Shown: positions 48,801 through 57,667, counted from the first letter of the stretch. The stretch: DNA of 64,000 bases from Ooceraea biroi (GCF_003672135.1 NC_039517.1:5022001-5086000), one strand, 5' to 3'. Notes: generated by a model from the sequence alone, not told the origin. Program-made: numbers and translations.

Positions 48801-50942
48801 TAGATATCAACCACTCAGAACTTCTCGGAAAAGAACAAATTTCTAACGGCTAGAACTTTTTCATTTCTGAATTTACGGTATTTTCAATAGCAGAGAACTC
48901 TAGGCAATATAAAAAATATAGATATCAACTACTCAGAACTTCGCGGAAAAAGAAAAAATTTCTAACGGCTAGAACTTTTTCATTTCTGAGTTTACAGTAT
49001 TTTTAATAGCAGAGAACTCTAGGCAATATAAAGTAAATTATTTTCCCTTGCAGTTGGCCTTCAGTGACCTTAATGATTTTGACCCTTAGATCAATGTTCG
49101 CATCTTCAAACGCTCTACTAGATAGTACGTAAAAAAACTATCATACTATTTAAAAAAACGAAGTTGACCTTCAGATGACCTCTACGCGTTCACCTAATAA
49201 AAAACTATTTAGAACAAATTATGTGTCCCTCGAAACCATGCAAGTTTGGTCTGAGACATTTTTTTATATTACCAATAACAGCCGAGATATTCAGGTCGCC
49301 TGTTTTAGGTGCCTCACCCTGAATATATGCCAATGTATATAAATAAATCGGAAGCTCAGTGTATGCCGATTTTCGCATACATAAAAGAGTTGAAAAATTC
49401 GACATCATTCCTGTTCTCCCTAGAACCGCGAGAAATCCAGCGCGACGTACATCGAATTTCAAAATGAGCCTCATATTTCATTCACAAATGTGCAAGTTCA
49501 CTTTATCTTCCCCTTGCTTCCCGAGATGATCGAGGGGAAAATGATTTATGTCGCTATTCCGACTCACGTATCCCCGTCTCCCAATTGCCGAAGGCTCGAC
49601 GAGAGTCTGATGCTCGGAAGCCATCAGAGCGGTCTGTCGAGCGAGTCGATAGGCTCGCAGCTGCCCGTGATCCCGTCACAGGATGAGGCACACGAAGATC
49701 CGCCAAGTTTCGCTGAGCCGCAACCCGATCGCCAGGATTCAGTCAGCAGCGGAGTCGCCAACGGCGACAGTCGGGCTGCGTCCTTCGAGGAGGCCGCCGG
49801 TATCAGAAGGGTCGCGGTTTCTGTGCATGATGAGCGGGTACAGCTACTGCCGAGCTACTCGCTCAAGTCCAGCAGCAGCGACCCCACTGAGGCCGGAAGG
49901 CAGGATGCGGGGATGAAGAACGAAAGTGAAATTCGCGGCGGGACCGTGACTAAGAGCCCTTCCGGTGACACGCAGGCGTCTCTCGGCGTGGCGTCGTCGA
50001 TGTCCAGCGCCGACCCGAGTGCGGCGATCCTCGGCGCGTCCACCAGCTCGCTCACGTCGATCGCCAGCTCGGCGACGTATCGGCAACCGCCGGCGAGGTA
50101 TCGCCGCTTCGTCGCCGGCTGCATCGACGAGAACGACCTGAGCACGCCGTACAATCATTATAGGTGTCTATCGCCTAATGAACATCACGGTACGTGTGCT
50201 CGGAAACTTGAAAATTCTGCATCAGCATCTCCTACTTCTGGAATCTTAGAGTTTGGAAATTGTCGGTTTGATGATTAGATTTGGCGATTGAGTATATAAC
50301 GAATATTGATTGCCATTCAAGACTTGAGTTAAATATGATCGGTTGCAAATTGAAATCTCTAGAATGCGTGAAATGTAAAAAAAAGGAAGAGACAGGGAGA
50401 GAGATAAGAATCCGAGAGATCTGAATTTTCATAATAAAATTTTTAATACAATATGCATGATGTGTGAAAATGTATTTATGTATAATATTTTTTTATATAC
50501 CTTGAGAAAAAGTGACATTTATCTATAAATATCTATTTATGTTACGAACCTCCGCGCGTGAATTCAGTCCCGCGCATTACATTTTATCTGGGATAAATCC
50601 AGATTATTCACATATTCCAGAAGTGGAGATCTGACACTGGTGGATTATCGCATCGCGTTTTTATTCTCTCAAATTCCAGGGAAGGGTCCTGGATGCCGGA
50701 TGCTCAAGAGGCAATTCAGCCTGGACCGTCCGGACGAGTCGGTGTCCATAATCCCGGATCAGTCCAGCGCAGTCACCCAGCATAGGCCGACTCCTCGTCT
50801 CTACAAGCAAAACAGCGCGGGCGCAGCCAATGACTTGGAGAGGATCGAGGAAGTGCCGGCGATCACCGCTGGGCCCCTCCTCCACAATTATCGCCATGCC
50901 GCTTCTGTTTCCCTCTCCGTCGAGTCCCTTTCGTTACGTTGA
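23108..50942 (+). CDS. Receptor (membrane) guanylate cyclase, 20 coding exons, 1386 aa
   Basis: Single-span receptor guanylate cyclase making cGMP from GTP at the plasma membrane, presumably under control of an unknown extracellular ligand. Coding exons are 23108-23378, 27206-27369, 29783-29909, 31172-31324, 35625-35997, 37642-37943, 38406-38508, 38936-39038, 40032-40220, 41116-41196, 41286-41462, 41955-42114, 42600-42749, 43149-43320, 43808-43948, 44124-44316, 44595-44766, 46217-46487, 49594-50189 and 50680-50942. All junctions are GT-AG and the phases agree throughout (4161 nt). Layout: signal peptide about 1-29, ectodomain about 30-470, membrane span about 475-497, kinase homology about 596-841, dimerisation helix about 842-889, cyclase 890-1095, Ser-rich tail 1101-1386. 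The catalytic set is complete: D915, E955, D959, C1026, N1033, R1037. Ortholog identity is uncertain. It resembles orphan insect receptor cyclases more than the classical peptide receptors. The N-terminus and the last exon are the least certain parts. Confidence 0.92.
25174..25315 (-). pseudogene. Antisense transposase fragment in the left arm
   Basis: The reverse complement of this stretch matches the element's own transposase from about 25902 to 26013. Both read GTTTACCGATGAATCA, CACTAACCATGGACAAGTAA and AATAGAAGAAATATG. Mismatches scatter at roughly one in ten positions and a six-base deletion lies before TCCATGG. It is joined directly to the left arm, skipping the part of the gene between about 26014 and 26455. 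It therefore derives from a related, internally deleted copy rather than from this one. Confidence 0.85.
25441..26529 (+). pseudogene. Broken DDE transposase of the mariner-like element
   Basis: Starts ATGACTGATTATACG. Residues 1-60 form the N-terminal helix-turn-helix type seen in many insect copies (DUF4817-like, KEERIEMLLIYGESGRS), followed by a second HTH (SSQQIQRNTGISKSSVLRIL). The DDE catalytic core follows: LFTDEST (first D), QHDGCPAHN (second D) and SPDLNPLDFF (third D). The frame stops at TAA 26092-26094, then resumes in the same frame, so a single nonsense change is the simplest reading. A second lesion at about 26375-26385, in a GAGAG run, shifts the frame to a stop at 26391. A sensible tail continues in another frame (NACASINSEMIERV, ending HHFEHLLK) to a TAA at about 26506-26508. 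The full-length protein would be about 355 residues, typical for the family. The copy is not expected to be active. Confidence 0.88.
27206..27369 (+). CDS. Receptor cyclase exon 2: ectodomain
   Basis: Acceptor TTTGCAG, donor GTGAGT. Codes residues 91-145, including a DTRAVIATLDASICEVAAKLA stretch, then GNKPLLTWTCPL. This corresponds to the first lobe of the ANF-receptor-type ligand-binding fold, where a cysteine-bearing segment precedes a PLLSW-like strand. Confidence 0.88.
29451..29600 (-). CDS. Possible antisense terminal exon in intron 2
   Basis: On the minus strand a strong acceptor (long T/C tract, TTTGCAG) is followed by 49 codons beginning GEQDTRVHFVEEIF and ending SSELIYR, a TAA stop, and AATAAA within 10 nt (the complement of TTTATT at 29441-29446). 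Codons look biased. The PRDKIYEIYD segment is amphipathic, and I recognise no family. No phase-compatible upstream exon at a normal intron distance was found: the nearest in-frame donor would leave a 36-nt intron. It could be the end of a nested antisense gene or a chance alignment of signals. Confidence 0.35.
   Translation of the reverse strand, partial: GEQDTRVHFVEEIFTRVPRDKIYEIYDLLYAKMFPPSSRSSASSELIYR
29783..29909 (+). CDS. Receptor cyclase exon 3: ectodomain
   Basis: Acceptor ATATTCCAG, donor GTAAGT, phase 0 in and 1 out. Codes residues 146-188, with IIRLSPSLPSMADAVAEIFL then QWKTATIIG. This is the R-x-x-P...W pattern of the second helix and strand in ANF-receptor-type domains. It is too short to stand out alone but is required to restore the phase between exons 2 and 4. 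Confidence 0.85.
30436..30649 (-). other. Weak antisense candidate exon in intron 3
   Basis: A minus-strand open stretch after an acceptor-like CACATTTCAG, about 70 codons, Arg/Ser/Lys-rich, with AATAAA overlapping its stop. There is no recognised domain and codon use is unconvincing. Listed because a second antisense terminal-exon candidate lies only 0.85 kb away. Confidence 0.15.
31172..31324 (+). CDS. Receptor cyclase exon 4: ectodomain
   Basis: Acceptor ACCTTGCAG, donor GTAAGT, phase 1 at both ends. Codes residues 188-239, including REPWSSLDRAVINAFRRIG and LRYHLILPH. The open frame extends upstream, but the phase of exon 3 fixes this start. Confidence 0.82.
31435..31471. repeat. 16-bp stem-loop in intron 4
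   Basis: ATTTATTACGCATTCT and its exact complement, separated by GGAAT, 110 bp after the exon 4 donor. It might affect splicing or be chance in AT-rich DNA. Confidence 0.85.
31674..31740. repeat. 25-bp tandem repeat, 2.7 copies
   Basis: The unit TAGGATTTAATACAAACACATTTAA repeats without mismatch. Confidence 0.92.
33807..33838. repeat. CT dinucleotide microsatellite
   Basis: Uninterrupted CT repeat of about 16 units inside intron 4. Confidence 0.95.
34149..34489. repeat. 370-bp tandem duplication, copy 1
   Basis: Recurs at 34519-34828 with shared CACTTTGCAGTTTTATTAAA, GGTAAATAGTCGTTATTGTT and CAACGCC, plus many substitutions and short indels. No coding capacity. Confidence 0.8.
34519..34828. 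repeat. 370-bp tandem duplication, copy 2
   Basis: Partner of 34149-34489 within the same intron. Confidence 0.8.
35625..35997 (+). CDS. Receptor cyclase exon 5: ectodomain
   Basis: Acceptor TTTTTGCCCAG, donor GTAATT, phase 1 in and 2 out. Codes residues 239-363. The first third (LLDEITSRVLIELDVAWQTY, then SAILMIHTEDIDPF) resembles the second-lobe strand and helix of ANF-receptor domains. The rest is a Ser/Thr/Pro-rich linker with N-glycosylation sequons (NFS, NVT, NAT, NLS). Confidence 0.92.
37642..37943 (+). CDS. Receptor cyclase exon 6: membrane-proximal ectodomain
   Basis: Acceptor CCCGCGCAG, donor GTGAGC, phase 2 in and 1 out. Residues 363-464. Contains YDVRRIFNGTQNYATLGLL, sequons NGT, NES and NST, and a juxtamembrane cysteine pair in LPSCDDDADCPG. 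The same strands open on the minus side are shadows. Confidence 0.93.
38406..38508 (+). CDS. Receptor cyclase exon 7: transmembrane segment
   Basis: Acceptor TTTAACAG, donor GTGAGC, phase 1 in and 2 out. Residues 464-498. A 23-residue hydrophobic span from HIVAIILGSLLF to AVAIIV, followed by basic residues encoded across the next junction (RRRLLKKR), as expected for a type I membrane protein. Confidence 0.93.
38936..39038 (+). CDS. Receptor cyclase exon 8: juxtamembrane
   Basis: Acceptor ACTTTGCAG, donor GTGAGT. Residues 498-532. Basic RRLLKKRMSKGPYKIILTTSD segment linking the membrane span to the kinase-homology domain. Confidence 0.92.
40032..40220 (+). CDS. Receptor cyclase exon 9: start of kinase-homology region
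   Basis: Acceptor GTCCTCAG, donor GTGAGT, phase 0 both ends, 63 codons (residues 533-595). Contains EAMLCCWLQQL, a GSVNSLRPYL stretch and DPRARYN, which precedes the kinase-homology core in receptor cyclases. Confidence 0.93.
41116..41196 (+). CDS. Receptor cyclase exon 10: kinase-homology N-lobe
   Basis: Acceptor TTTTCGATAG, donor GTAAAG, 27 codons (residues 596-622): GDLVQLKELPF then EVKSKAMDVLVT. It stands where the small lobe strand with the ATP-site lysine would be. The following intron is only 89 bp. Confidence 0.88.
41286..41462 (+). CDS. Receptor cyclase exon 11: kinase-homology core
   Basis: Acceptor TTTTTGGTAG, donor GTAAGT, 59 codons (residues 623-681). Carries the family signature HGLRHENLNPLIG, then CLVSEYCSRGSLEDVL and LDWSFRLSLLTDLVR. 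This is one of the clearest receptor cyclase exons. Confidence 0.96.
41955..42114 (+). CDS. Receptor cyclase exon 12: pseudokinase catalytic loop
   Basis: Acceptor TTCTGTTCAG, donor GTGAGT, phase 0 in and 1 out (residues 682-735). The catalytic loop reads HGYLTSRNCVID, lacking the HRD aspartate. The metal-binding loop reads TDYGL, with D714 kept. This is the usual receptor cyclase pseudokinase pattern. Confidence 0.96.
42255..42285. repeat. 14-bp stem-loop in intron 12
   Basis: CAGCGCAATGTCTT and its exact complement separated by TCC. Additional G-T pairs can lengthen the stem. Confidence 0.85.
42600..42749 (+). CDS. Receptor cyclase exon 13: pseudokinase C-lobe
   Basis: Acceptor GTTCGGTAG, donor GTAATG, phase 1 both ends (residues 735-785). 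Contains LLWTAPELLR (APE motif), then GDVYSFGIIMQEVVVRGEPF, hallmark sequence of kinase-homology domains. Confidence 0.96.
43149..43320 (+). CDS. Receptor cyclase exon 14: end of kinase-homology domain
   Basis: Acceptor GTCTCGCAG, donor GTAAGA, phase 1 in and 2 out (residues 785-842). Contains KPPPLIRPSVS, MRQCWAETAEMRPDF and the helix DDVHDLFKKLN, the conserved closing segment of the domain. Confidence 0.96.
43808..43948 (+). CDS. Receptor cyclase exon 15: dimerisation helix
   Basis: Acceptor CGTTTTCAG, donor GTAAAC, phase 2 both ends (residues 842-889). Heptad-like FVDTMFQMLEKYSNNLEELI, ERTEQLDMEKKKTEQLL and NRMLP, the signalling helix that sets the distance between cyclase monomers. Confidence 0.96.
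44124..44316 (+). CDS. Receptor cyclase exon 16: cyclase domain, part 1
   Basis: Acceptor GGTGCTTTCAG, donor GTAACA, phase 2 in and 0 out (residues 889-953). Contains SSVAEKLKLG, the metal-binding IYFSDIVGFTTIS with D915, and VVDLLNDLYTCFD. Confidence 0.96.
44595..44766 (+). CDS. Receptor cyclase exon 17: cyclase domain, part 2
   Basis: Acceptor AATATCATAG, donor GTTAGC (weak), phase 0 in and 1 out (residues 954-1011). VETIGDAYMVVGG carries guanine-contacting E955 and metal ligand D959. LRLRIGLHTG ends the exon. Confidence 0.96.
44985..45085. repeat. Inverted repeat in intron 17
   Basis: CTTAAACAGTAAGCG near 44985-45000 and its complement near 45070-45085, separated by about 70 bp. Confidence 0.7.
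46217..46487 (+). CDS. Receptor cyclase exon 18: cyclase domain, part 3
   Basis: Acceptor TCTCGGCAG, donor GTAAGC, phase 1 in and 2 out (residues 1011-1101). PRYCLFGDTVNTASRMES holds C1026 for guanine specificity, N1033 and R1037. GKGKMPTYWLLG closes the domain. The donor GGGTAAGC contains an in-frame TAA, so an unspliced transcript would end right after PPPLG. Confidence 0.96.
46488..49593 (+). other. Intron 18 of the receptor cyclase
   Basis: A 3.1-kb intron between the cyclase domain and the tail. It hosts the second copy of the 117-bp-repeat element at 48449-49323, ending 270 bp before the next acceptor. Nothing else is recognised in it. Confidence 0.8.
48449..49323. mobile_element. Non-autonomous element with 117-bp repeats, copy 2
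   Basis: Same family as 21486-22712: left end TACAGGGTGAGGCACC, right end GGTGCCTCACCCTGAA (one change in the terminal TA). Arms are about 268 bp (48449-48716 and 49056-49323). The interior has only three repeat units, starting near 48724, 48841 and 48960. Repeat number thus differs between copies while the arms are conserved. Confidence 0.9.
49594..50189 (+). CDS. Receptor cyclase exon 19: Ser-rich cytoplasmic tail
   Basis: Acceptor CCAATTGCCGAAG, donor GTACGT, phase 2 in and 1 out (residues 1101-1300). Begins LDESLMLGSHQSG directly after the cyclase domain, then runs through Ser/Ala/Gly/Asp-rich, probably disordered sequence (SLTSIASSATYRQPPARYRR). The open frame starts upstream at 49490, but phase and domain continuity require the acceptor at 49593. 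Confidence 0.85.
50680..50942 (+). CDS. Receptor cyclase exon 20: end of the tail
   Basis: Acceptor CTCAAATTCCAG, phase 1 in. Codes KGPGCRMLKRQFSLDRPDES, then LERIEEVPAI, ending ESLSLR with TGA at 50940-50942. RQFS is a basophilic kinase-type site. No good donor was seen inside the exon, so I take this as terminal. Alternative 3' ends remain possible. Confidence 0.8.
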
Positions 50943-51013
50943 ACTCTTGTTGGAAAAGGAGGAAATTCTAGTCATTATGAGCGTAAAATCGAACATGGCA
51001 CACGTGAAGCAGC

Positions 51014-51052
<39 letters not shown>

Positions 51053-52664
51053 TTACGTTATAATGAATATTAAGAGTGTCTTTATCAGTCGATCAAACGT
51101 GCGTCAACGTCGGTTAGCTTTAATCTTAGTCCGACTTATTTTTTTCTATCGGAACTAATTCTAGCTTTAATTGTTAACGATAGTCGTACTTTTAGAGATA
51201 AATCGGAGCAACCAATTGAAATTAGAGATTAATCGATGGAAACCGGTTCCCTAAACTATTCGCGCTAACAAGTATAACTGAAGAAAGGACTATCCTAAGT
51301 ATCGCTGCAACTTTGAGGGAGCAACTTTAAGGGAGGAGCGGCAGTTTTGAAGCGCGTGAAGTAACGCGTGAATATTCGCGCCGTCGTGACTCGTTGCTGC
51401 CTCGTTTGCATTTTTCATTCGGATATACGTACGTTTCATGTCAATGTTTATAGTAAAATACCCGCGGGCAGGGGAGTGCAGTTCTATAGCTAGAGATCTA
51501 ATGATTAAGCGTGTTGTAAAGTGATTTCACGATAATCGTAATCGTTGGTGCCAAAATTAGAACTGGGACTCGCAGGCGAACCGTTCTTCGAAATCCCTCC
51601 GATGTGTACCTGTCACTGTGTTGCACTGTGTTGCATTCAACTTAAACCTGTCATCGATAGGTGACTTCCGGTCGACGACATCGAGCCGTCGTTCATCGTG
51701 AGTCTCTTGTTGACACGGACGTCCAGCGGATATTCCACTGGATGTCCACGTGGGATTCGAGCGATGGAATATTTGGAATATCGAGTGCCGGGGAAATCCC
51801 GGATATCCAGGAAATTCTATTGCATCTCCGCGCCACGATTCGTGCTACGAGACGTGAGGCGATCCTTACAGGAGTGTACTGAAACGTACTTGATATTTTA
51901 GACGACTAACGTATCTCTCATTTTCGGATTTTTTCACGATATCGCTTTCCACTTATAACGTAAGATCGTTTTTTCTACCTTGCTAAGAATTGAATGTCGT
52001 CCCCGTAATTGTACCTACCATCTATTGTCGTCAACGATCGCGCATTCTTTATCGAGTATACCCGCCAAGTTAAGCCAAGTCGAGTTACTAAAGTCGATTT
52101 AAATGAAAATGAGATTCTAATGTGATAAGATTGTACCTTTACGACGTATGTATCTCGAAAGGTGAGAAACAGATTTATAGACTATTAATTAGGTTATTAA
52201 AAAAAAGAAAAGAAGAGCAAACCAACCGAACGGAATATTTATCGAGTCGGCGTTCATAATTTTTTGCTAAATTATGTCTCGATGAAAAAGATCCAGCTTT
52301 TCTACGTGACGATTATGTCTCTCGGTCAAAGTTCATGGTGCGATTGGTGGACCATGATATCGATCGGAAAAGAAGCTTTTAGATGGCGATCAGCGATCAT
52401 CTCCCAATTAGACGACAGAGAAGCGCTTCGCTAATCAGCAGGTACGTAAACGTAAGTACGATGAACGTTGTTATCCTTATCACATTTCTGGCCTAATGGC
52501 GCCATGATAGTGGAAGAAACACTCGGTTTTCATGATGCGCTGTTGTCTTATGGGGTGGAGTGGATTAACAAAGACGGTGTCTTAAGACATGTGTGGGCGC
52601 TCGCGAAAAGTGGATAAACACTTTAGCCACAAGTAGATCAAGACTTTATCCGCAAGTGAATAAA
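50943..52664 (+). other. Probable 3' untranslated region of the receptor cyclase
   Basis: No further exon is required. The first canonical AATAAA after the stop is at 52659-52664, with others at 52781 and 53006, so the UTR may be about 1.7 kb or end at a non-canonical signal. It contains a GA microsatellite. An open frame at 51661-51882 has no recognised domain. Confidence 0.3.
51016..51048. repeat. GA dinucleotide microsatellite
   Basis: About 16 units of AG just after the receptor stop codon, probably transcribed in its 3' UTR. Confidence 0.95.
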
Positions 52665-53011
52665 GACTTTACTCTTCAAGTAGATAAAACGCGATTACGT
52701 TCTCACGTTTTGTATTCCCTTAACTTTGTTTCCCGGAAACTTCGCGCTCGCGGAAAGCGAAGTACGCGGGAGATAAATCAAATAAAATATTACTGAATCT
52801 CTCTCCGCGCTGTTCTTCCAGCTGCTAATTATTTGATTGAGCGCACATTTCTCCAGTAACTTTTTAACCTTCTTTTTTATTATCTTTGTGTTATTATTAA
52901 AACACACTGGAAAATTTTATTTAAGTCTATTCTGCATGTTGAACGCAAAGAGTGCAATCTAAACAGTCCATTTTTGTGGCTTATAATTAAAAAGCTAATT
53001 ACATCAATAAA

Positions 53012-56000
53012 GCACTATTAATGATCTGAACATTAAAATAAACTGTATGTTATTAATATTTTGCTAACGATGGTATCTCTTATCAATGACATACTAAAAC
53101 CTGTAACTTAAGCAATCGATCTGATTAAGGATCTTTAATCGAGCTACATCAATCAATCAATTAATTAATTAAATTTGAATATTGCAATTGAAAGGGTTGT
53201 GATAAGTCGAGATTCAATCAGAAAAGTACGACTGATTCTATGTCGTTGCTTTTAAAAGATCGACGAGCAAAGATCAGTCTTTGCCGTGTCGCAACTGACG
53301 TAAGAGATGGCAGATCGATTTTGGAAGAATTTCTATGTGCGTCTTGCGTCAAGTGAGATTGCTATGCAACACTTCCTTTGTGATCATAAATCGTGAACGC
53401 CAGCGAAGTGAGAAGAAGCGTGACGCTTCGGATGACAGATGATGTGACGTAAACATCCGGATATTGTCAAGTGATCATGATAGACGATATTCCGTTGACT
53501 GTGCGAATGACGTGCTGCGATCAAATATTTGATCATCGAGATCGAAGCGGAGCTGTTCGATAAATTATTTATTAATTTCTTACATCGCGACTTGAGAGAG
53601 AAATAGAGAGACGTCCCGTTAAAAGCAATTCGAGAAACAAAAAATAGAAAGAATCTTTAAAAAATATCGATAAAAAAATTAAAATTAGATTTACTGAGAT
53701 GTAATTTGTAAAAACTGAGATTTATTTGTATAAATAATTAACGCGCACCTTGGTATAAAATATAATAAATTGTGTGTATATGTGACTCAGCTAAAATTTT
53801 TATAAGAGCAACATAGTTATTATTTGTGTGTAATATTTTTGAAGACACGCAGAATTGTGTTATTCTTTGTATAAAATAACTTTTACACTTACACACGAGT
53901 GTCGAAGGAAACTTGTTCTCACCTTTTGAGCGGAAGATCTTCTTAATACGAGTAAAAATTTATGCATTAAATTAACGTGTATCGACGGTGCATTCAGAAA
54001 CTTTAACGTTTGACAATACATAGTTATAGCGAAAATATTGTATCGTGTAATTATTCCAATTGAATATCTCAGATCTACAATTTCTAGGTCTTCTTCGAAG
54101 CGTGACTACGAGCGAATCAACGTCGTTTGAGGAACACAGATTGCAACGGAATTCAGAATTGTCGTTTATTAATTACGAAAATTAATTAACAAGTCGAATG
54201 ACGATGAATACGAGTATAAGCGGTCAACAACGGGAATAGGGAAGACACACCCTCTTATCGCGGACGACAATCTCCATTGCACTAATATTCATCCCTTTGC
54301 TATCCCTTTGGCTTTGTTCCGCGACTAATCGAGTCAAGGAAAATAAACTGTTCTAATTTTTCCAAAGCAGGACTGTACGAGAAATTCGCATCTCGCGCGT
54401 ATTTAGATTCGAACATCTCGAATGCTTGCCGAAATGATTTGATACAAATCATTCGTATTCGATAGCAAAACGGATGGTTAAACTATTATACTTCGAGCAA
54501 GCAAGACGCCTCGAAGATGATCAATAATAATTGATTCAAATAATCGAAGTCTTACATTCTAAGTAAGATGTAAAATATTCGAATAGTACGACTTGTGAGT
54601 ATTCCAACTCGTGTTTAAAACTCTATTTCATATTTAAACTTCTACCCCCTTTCTCAGCGCGACCACGTCCTGAAATCGGCATATTTTTCCCATTATGGTG
54701 CATGTCAAAATAAACGTGATAAAATTTATTAAGGCTGCACATCCGCGTCCCCATTTATCCAGCTTGATCTACGTTAAGTTTCAGGTACAGCGGTAGCTCT
54801 TTAGTGGTCTCAACTAATTTCCCTCAAGAGAAACGAAATTCGACTGCAAGCACGGCGACGGCGTTTCCCCGCGAGCGAGGGATGAGATTATCATTCCTCG
54901 CTCGGGGGGAAACGCTGCGGGCGCTTGCCTGCTTCGAGAGACTCAATCTAGCATTATGCATCAACTTTGCAGGCAACTTTACGGTTCCAATAGTTGTACC
55001 TACGGCAACAAATAACAAATACGTATACGACGTGCCATCTCGTTCCCATATATAATACAATTCAATAAGTGTGCGAGGAAGAGGGCGAAACGAACGACTA
55101 CTCCTCCGACCTTATCACGCGTATTAAGCGATTCACACGAATTATTACACGAATTATTCATCGCGGCGCTGATGAGCCTCGTCGTTAGAGTCGTTGTCTC
55201 GCAATAAGCGAGACGTTCTTCTTCCCTGATCAAAAGAGGATTCCTTAACACATTGTGTACCGGAGTTGCATTCTCCAAGTCCTTTGAACATTTCGGGGCA
55301 TTTTTAATAAAAATTCTGTTTCACGCAGTTAAAATTGTAAGAATTGCATTCTTTGTTTACCTTTCTTTTATCGAGATGAAACTTATATGATAATTAGTCT
55401 GAAAGTGCTGAGACAAACATGTTCGTCTGCTATACACAATATGTCAAGAAATTTTCTTGATTATCGAATTTATCGCGGCGCTGATGAGCCCCATTAGAGC
55501 TCTCATTATTTTCTCTGGGTATACATACCCGCCGAATGGTAAATCATTCTCCCTGGATCAGTAGAGGGTTCCTTAAGCGAAGAATTCCTCTCTCGTTCCC
55601 CACTCGCGGTCTATGCGAGTCTCGAATCAAACGCACTCGTCGAAGTCCGATCAGTTTCTCGTCGAGCTCTTCCGTTAGATAGTAGAAGAGAAACACCATT
55701 CGGTCTTTTCTATTAGGTGTATGCAGCAGTTTTAGTCATTTTTTGCACGTTTTTCGCTTTAGGTGCATTGTTTTCCGAAATTATGTTTATCGTTAAATCA
55801 TGACATATGACAGCGAGAATTTATTTGAAGTTTAAGTAATAATACTAGAGCTGAAAAAAGTCTAAAACTTTTGCATACATCTAATAGATCAGCCTCGACG
55901 CATTCGGTGCTAATCCGGACGACAATCGTTAAGGAGTATAATTGTATTTTTTAATCGCTGTTAATCGTCGCTCGCGAGAGGAGGAGAAAGACAAGAAGAG

Positions 56001-57320
56001 CTCTCGACGGGCGATGATCGGTACGTGAAGTATTCAAAGTAGTGAAAGACACGTACGTGCGGCCGGGCCCACATACTCGACGGATATACGTACCTCGATG
56101 TAATCCATGTAGCCACGAATGTCTTAGCGATAATACGATGCTAGGTGTAAGTAGCTTGTATCATAATTCATTCGAATTATCTCTCTGAGCGATTCTATGT
56201 GTGACAGACATCCTCGAAGTAAGTACACGTGAACGGATCGAACAACTGCTGGGAACACCCAAATAATCCTTTGCCACTCAGGCTCAGATATTTGTTACTT
56301 TAAATGTATTTTGAAAATTTTTTTGGACTTCTTGCGCGATATTTATTGAAACTTTAATAATTTTAATAACTTTAATAACGCGTGTCAGGGGTCTGTGTCA
56401 CGCGTAACGACGTTTAAACGATGATATAATATGTATATAATAATTTATGATACAATAATTTATGATATAATATGACGAGTTGCCGAAATAAAGAAGTTGG
56501 AATAAATTGAGATAGAAATAACGAGAAATGAAATCGGATTTTAATTTAACCATTTTACTCGTTTCGATTTATTTTCGGAATGTATCCAATACATGTATTC
56601 GGAAGAGAAATATTCTTACGCTTGTTATGTAGTTATTATTCATTTATCGGGGACTGCGGTAAGGTGGTTAGAGGATAAGTTTTCATGTGAAATAATTAAA
56701 AGATGAAATATGTAAAGATTACAACTATCGAACATACATGAATTGACAGTACAGAGTTAATGCATCTTTTCATAAGGATGTCCGTTAATCAATCTATAAT
56801 GATTGTTATTAGCAGCGTAGCGAATACGCTAAATGCTTAATTGATGATCAAATGGAAATGTTACGCTAGAATGACTAATTTTTCTTTCTGTCAAGTACAA
56901 ATTATAATTTATTAATGCAGCATACAATCATATTATTTAACATTTAAATAATATTCTCTTTATTACAAGATTTTTATTTATTTTTCATATTTTATAATAT
57001 TTTTCTACATATCTATATTCTCTATATAAAATATATTATAAAGTATTCTTAAAATATTTTTTTCTCCTTCTCTTATAAGAAATGTGTTATGATGTTGTCT
57101 TTTCCTCCAACTCTTTTTGAAAATTATTATATAAAGTTGCCAACAAATTTTCAAGTTGCACTTACCTACATGTAAATTGTCCAAACAAAGATTGCGCACT
57201 TTCGAATAGTCTCATGTTAATATGCAATGTATATACATAACGTGTTATTATATTATATTTAACAAACAAACGATTCTTGTGCGGACTCAAGCGACTCTGT
57301 TTCTAAAATAAAATAAGATC
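53012..57320. other. AT-rich intergenic stretch
   Basis: I see no supported gene. The open frames at 54804-55055 and 57005-57199 lack domains. Two partly similar blocks near 55150-55270 and 55470-55580 share TCATCGCGGCGCTGATGAGC and GGATTCCTTAA/GGGTTCCTTAA, hinting at another old duplication. Confidence 0.4.
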
Positions 57321-57667
57321 TTCGCTACGCTGCCAATCATCGTTTCTACATCTGACTGTGAATAGAAGAGAATCTAATTGTACGTATGACTGTTATATGT
57401 TACAAAGATGTTATATCGAAAGAAGATCTAAATGCGTAGCGTAGTAATCGGTGGCGACGATTGGATATTTGTATATTTCGGGTGCATTTTGTGCGATTGT
57501 ATATTCGTTATTACTAATACTTCAATGTTACTGAGTAACATCTTCGGCAATAAAGATGATCACGGCCGTACGACGGTTAAAAGCTTGTTTCTTAACGTAA
57601 ATCCCTTTAGCAATTCATTATCCCGAAACGACAGCGGCGTTACTTTACTTTTTAATTTACGTAAATA
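57321..57667. repeat. Diverged direct duplication, copy 1
   Basis: Recurs at 57868-58216 with strong similarity: CCAATCATCGTTTCTACATC, GAATAGAAGAGAATCTAATT and CGAAAGAAGATCTAAATGC are in both. The offset is 547 bp. Neither copy has a recognisable product. Confidence 0.88.

Noticed and set aside
51661..51882. Additional terminal exon of the receptor cyclase
   Set aside because: An acceptor-like site precedes it, but exon 20 already ends in an in-frame stop with no internal donor.
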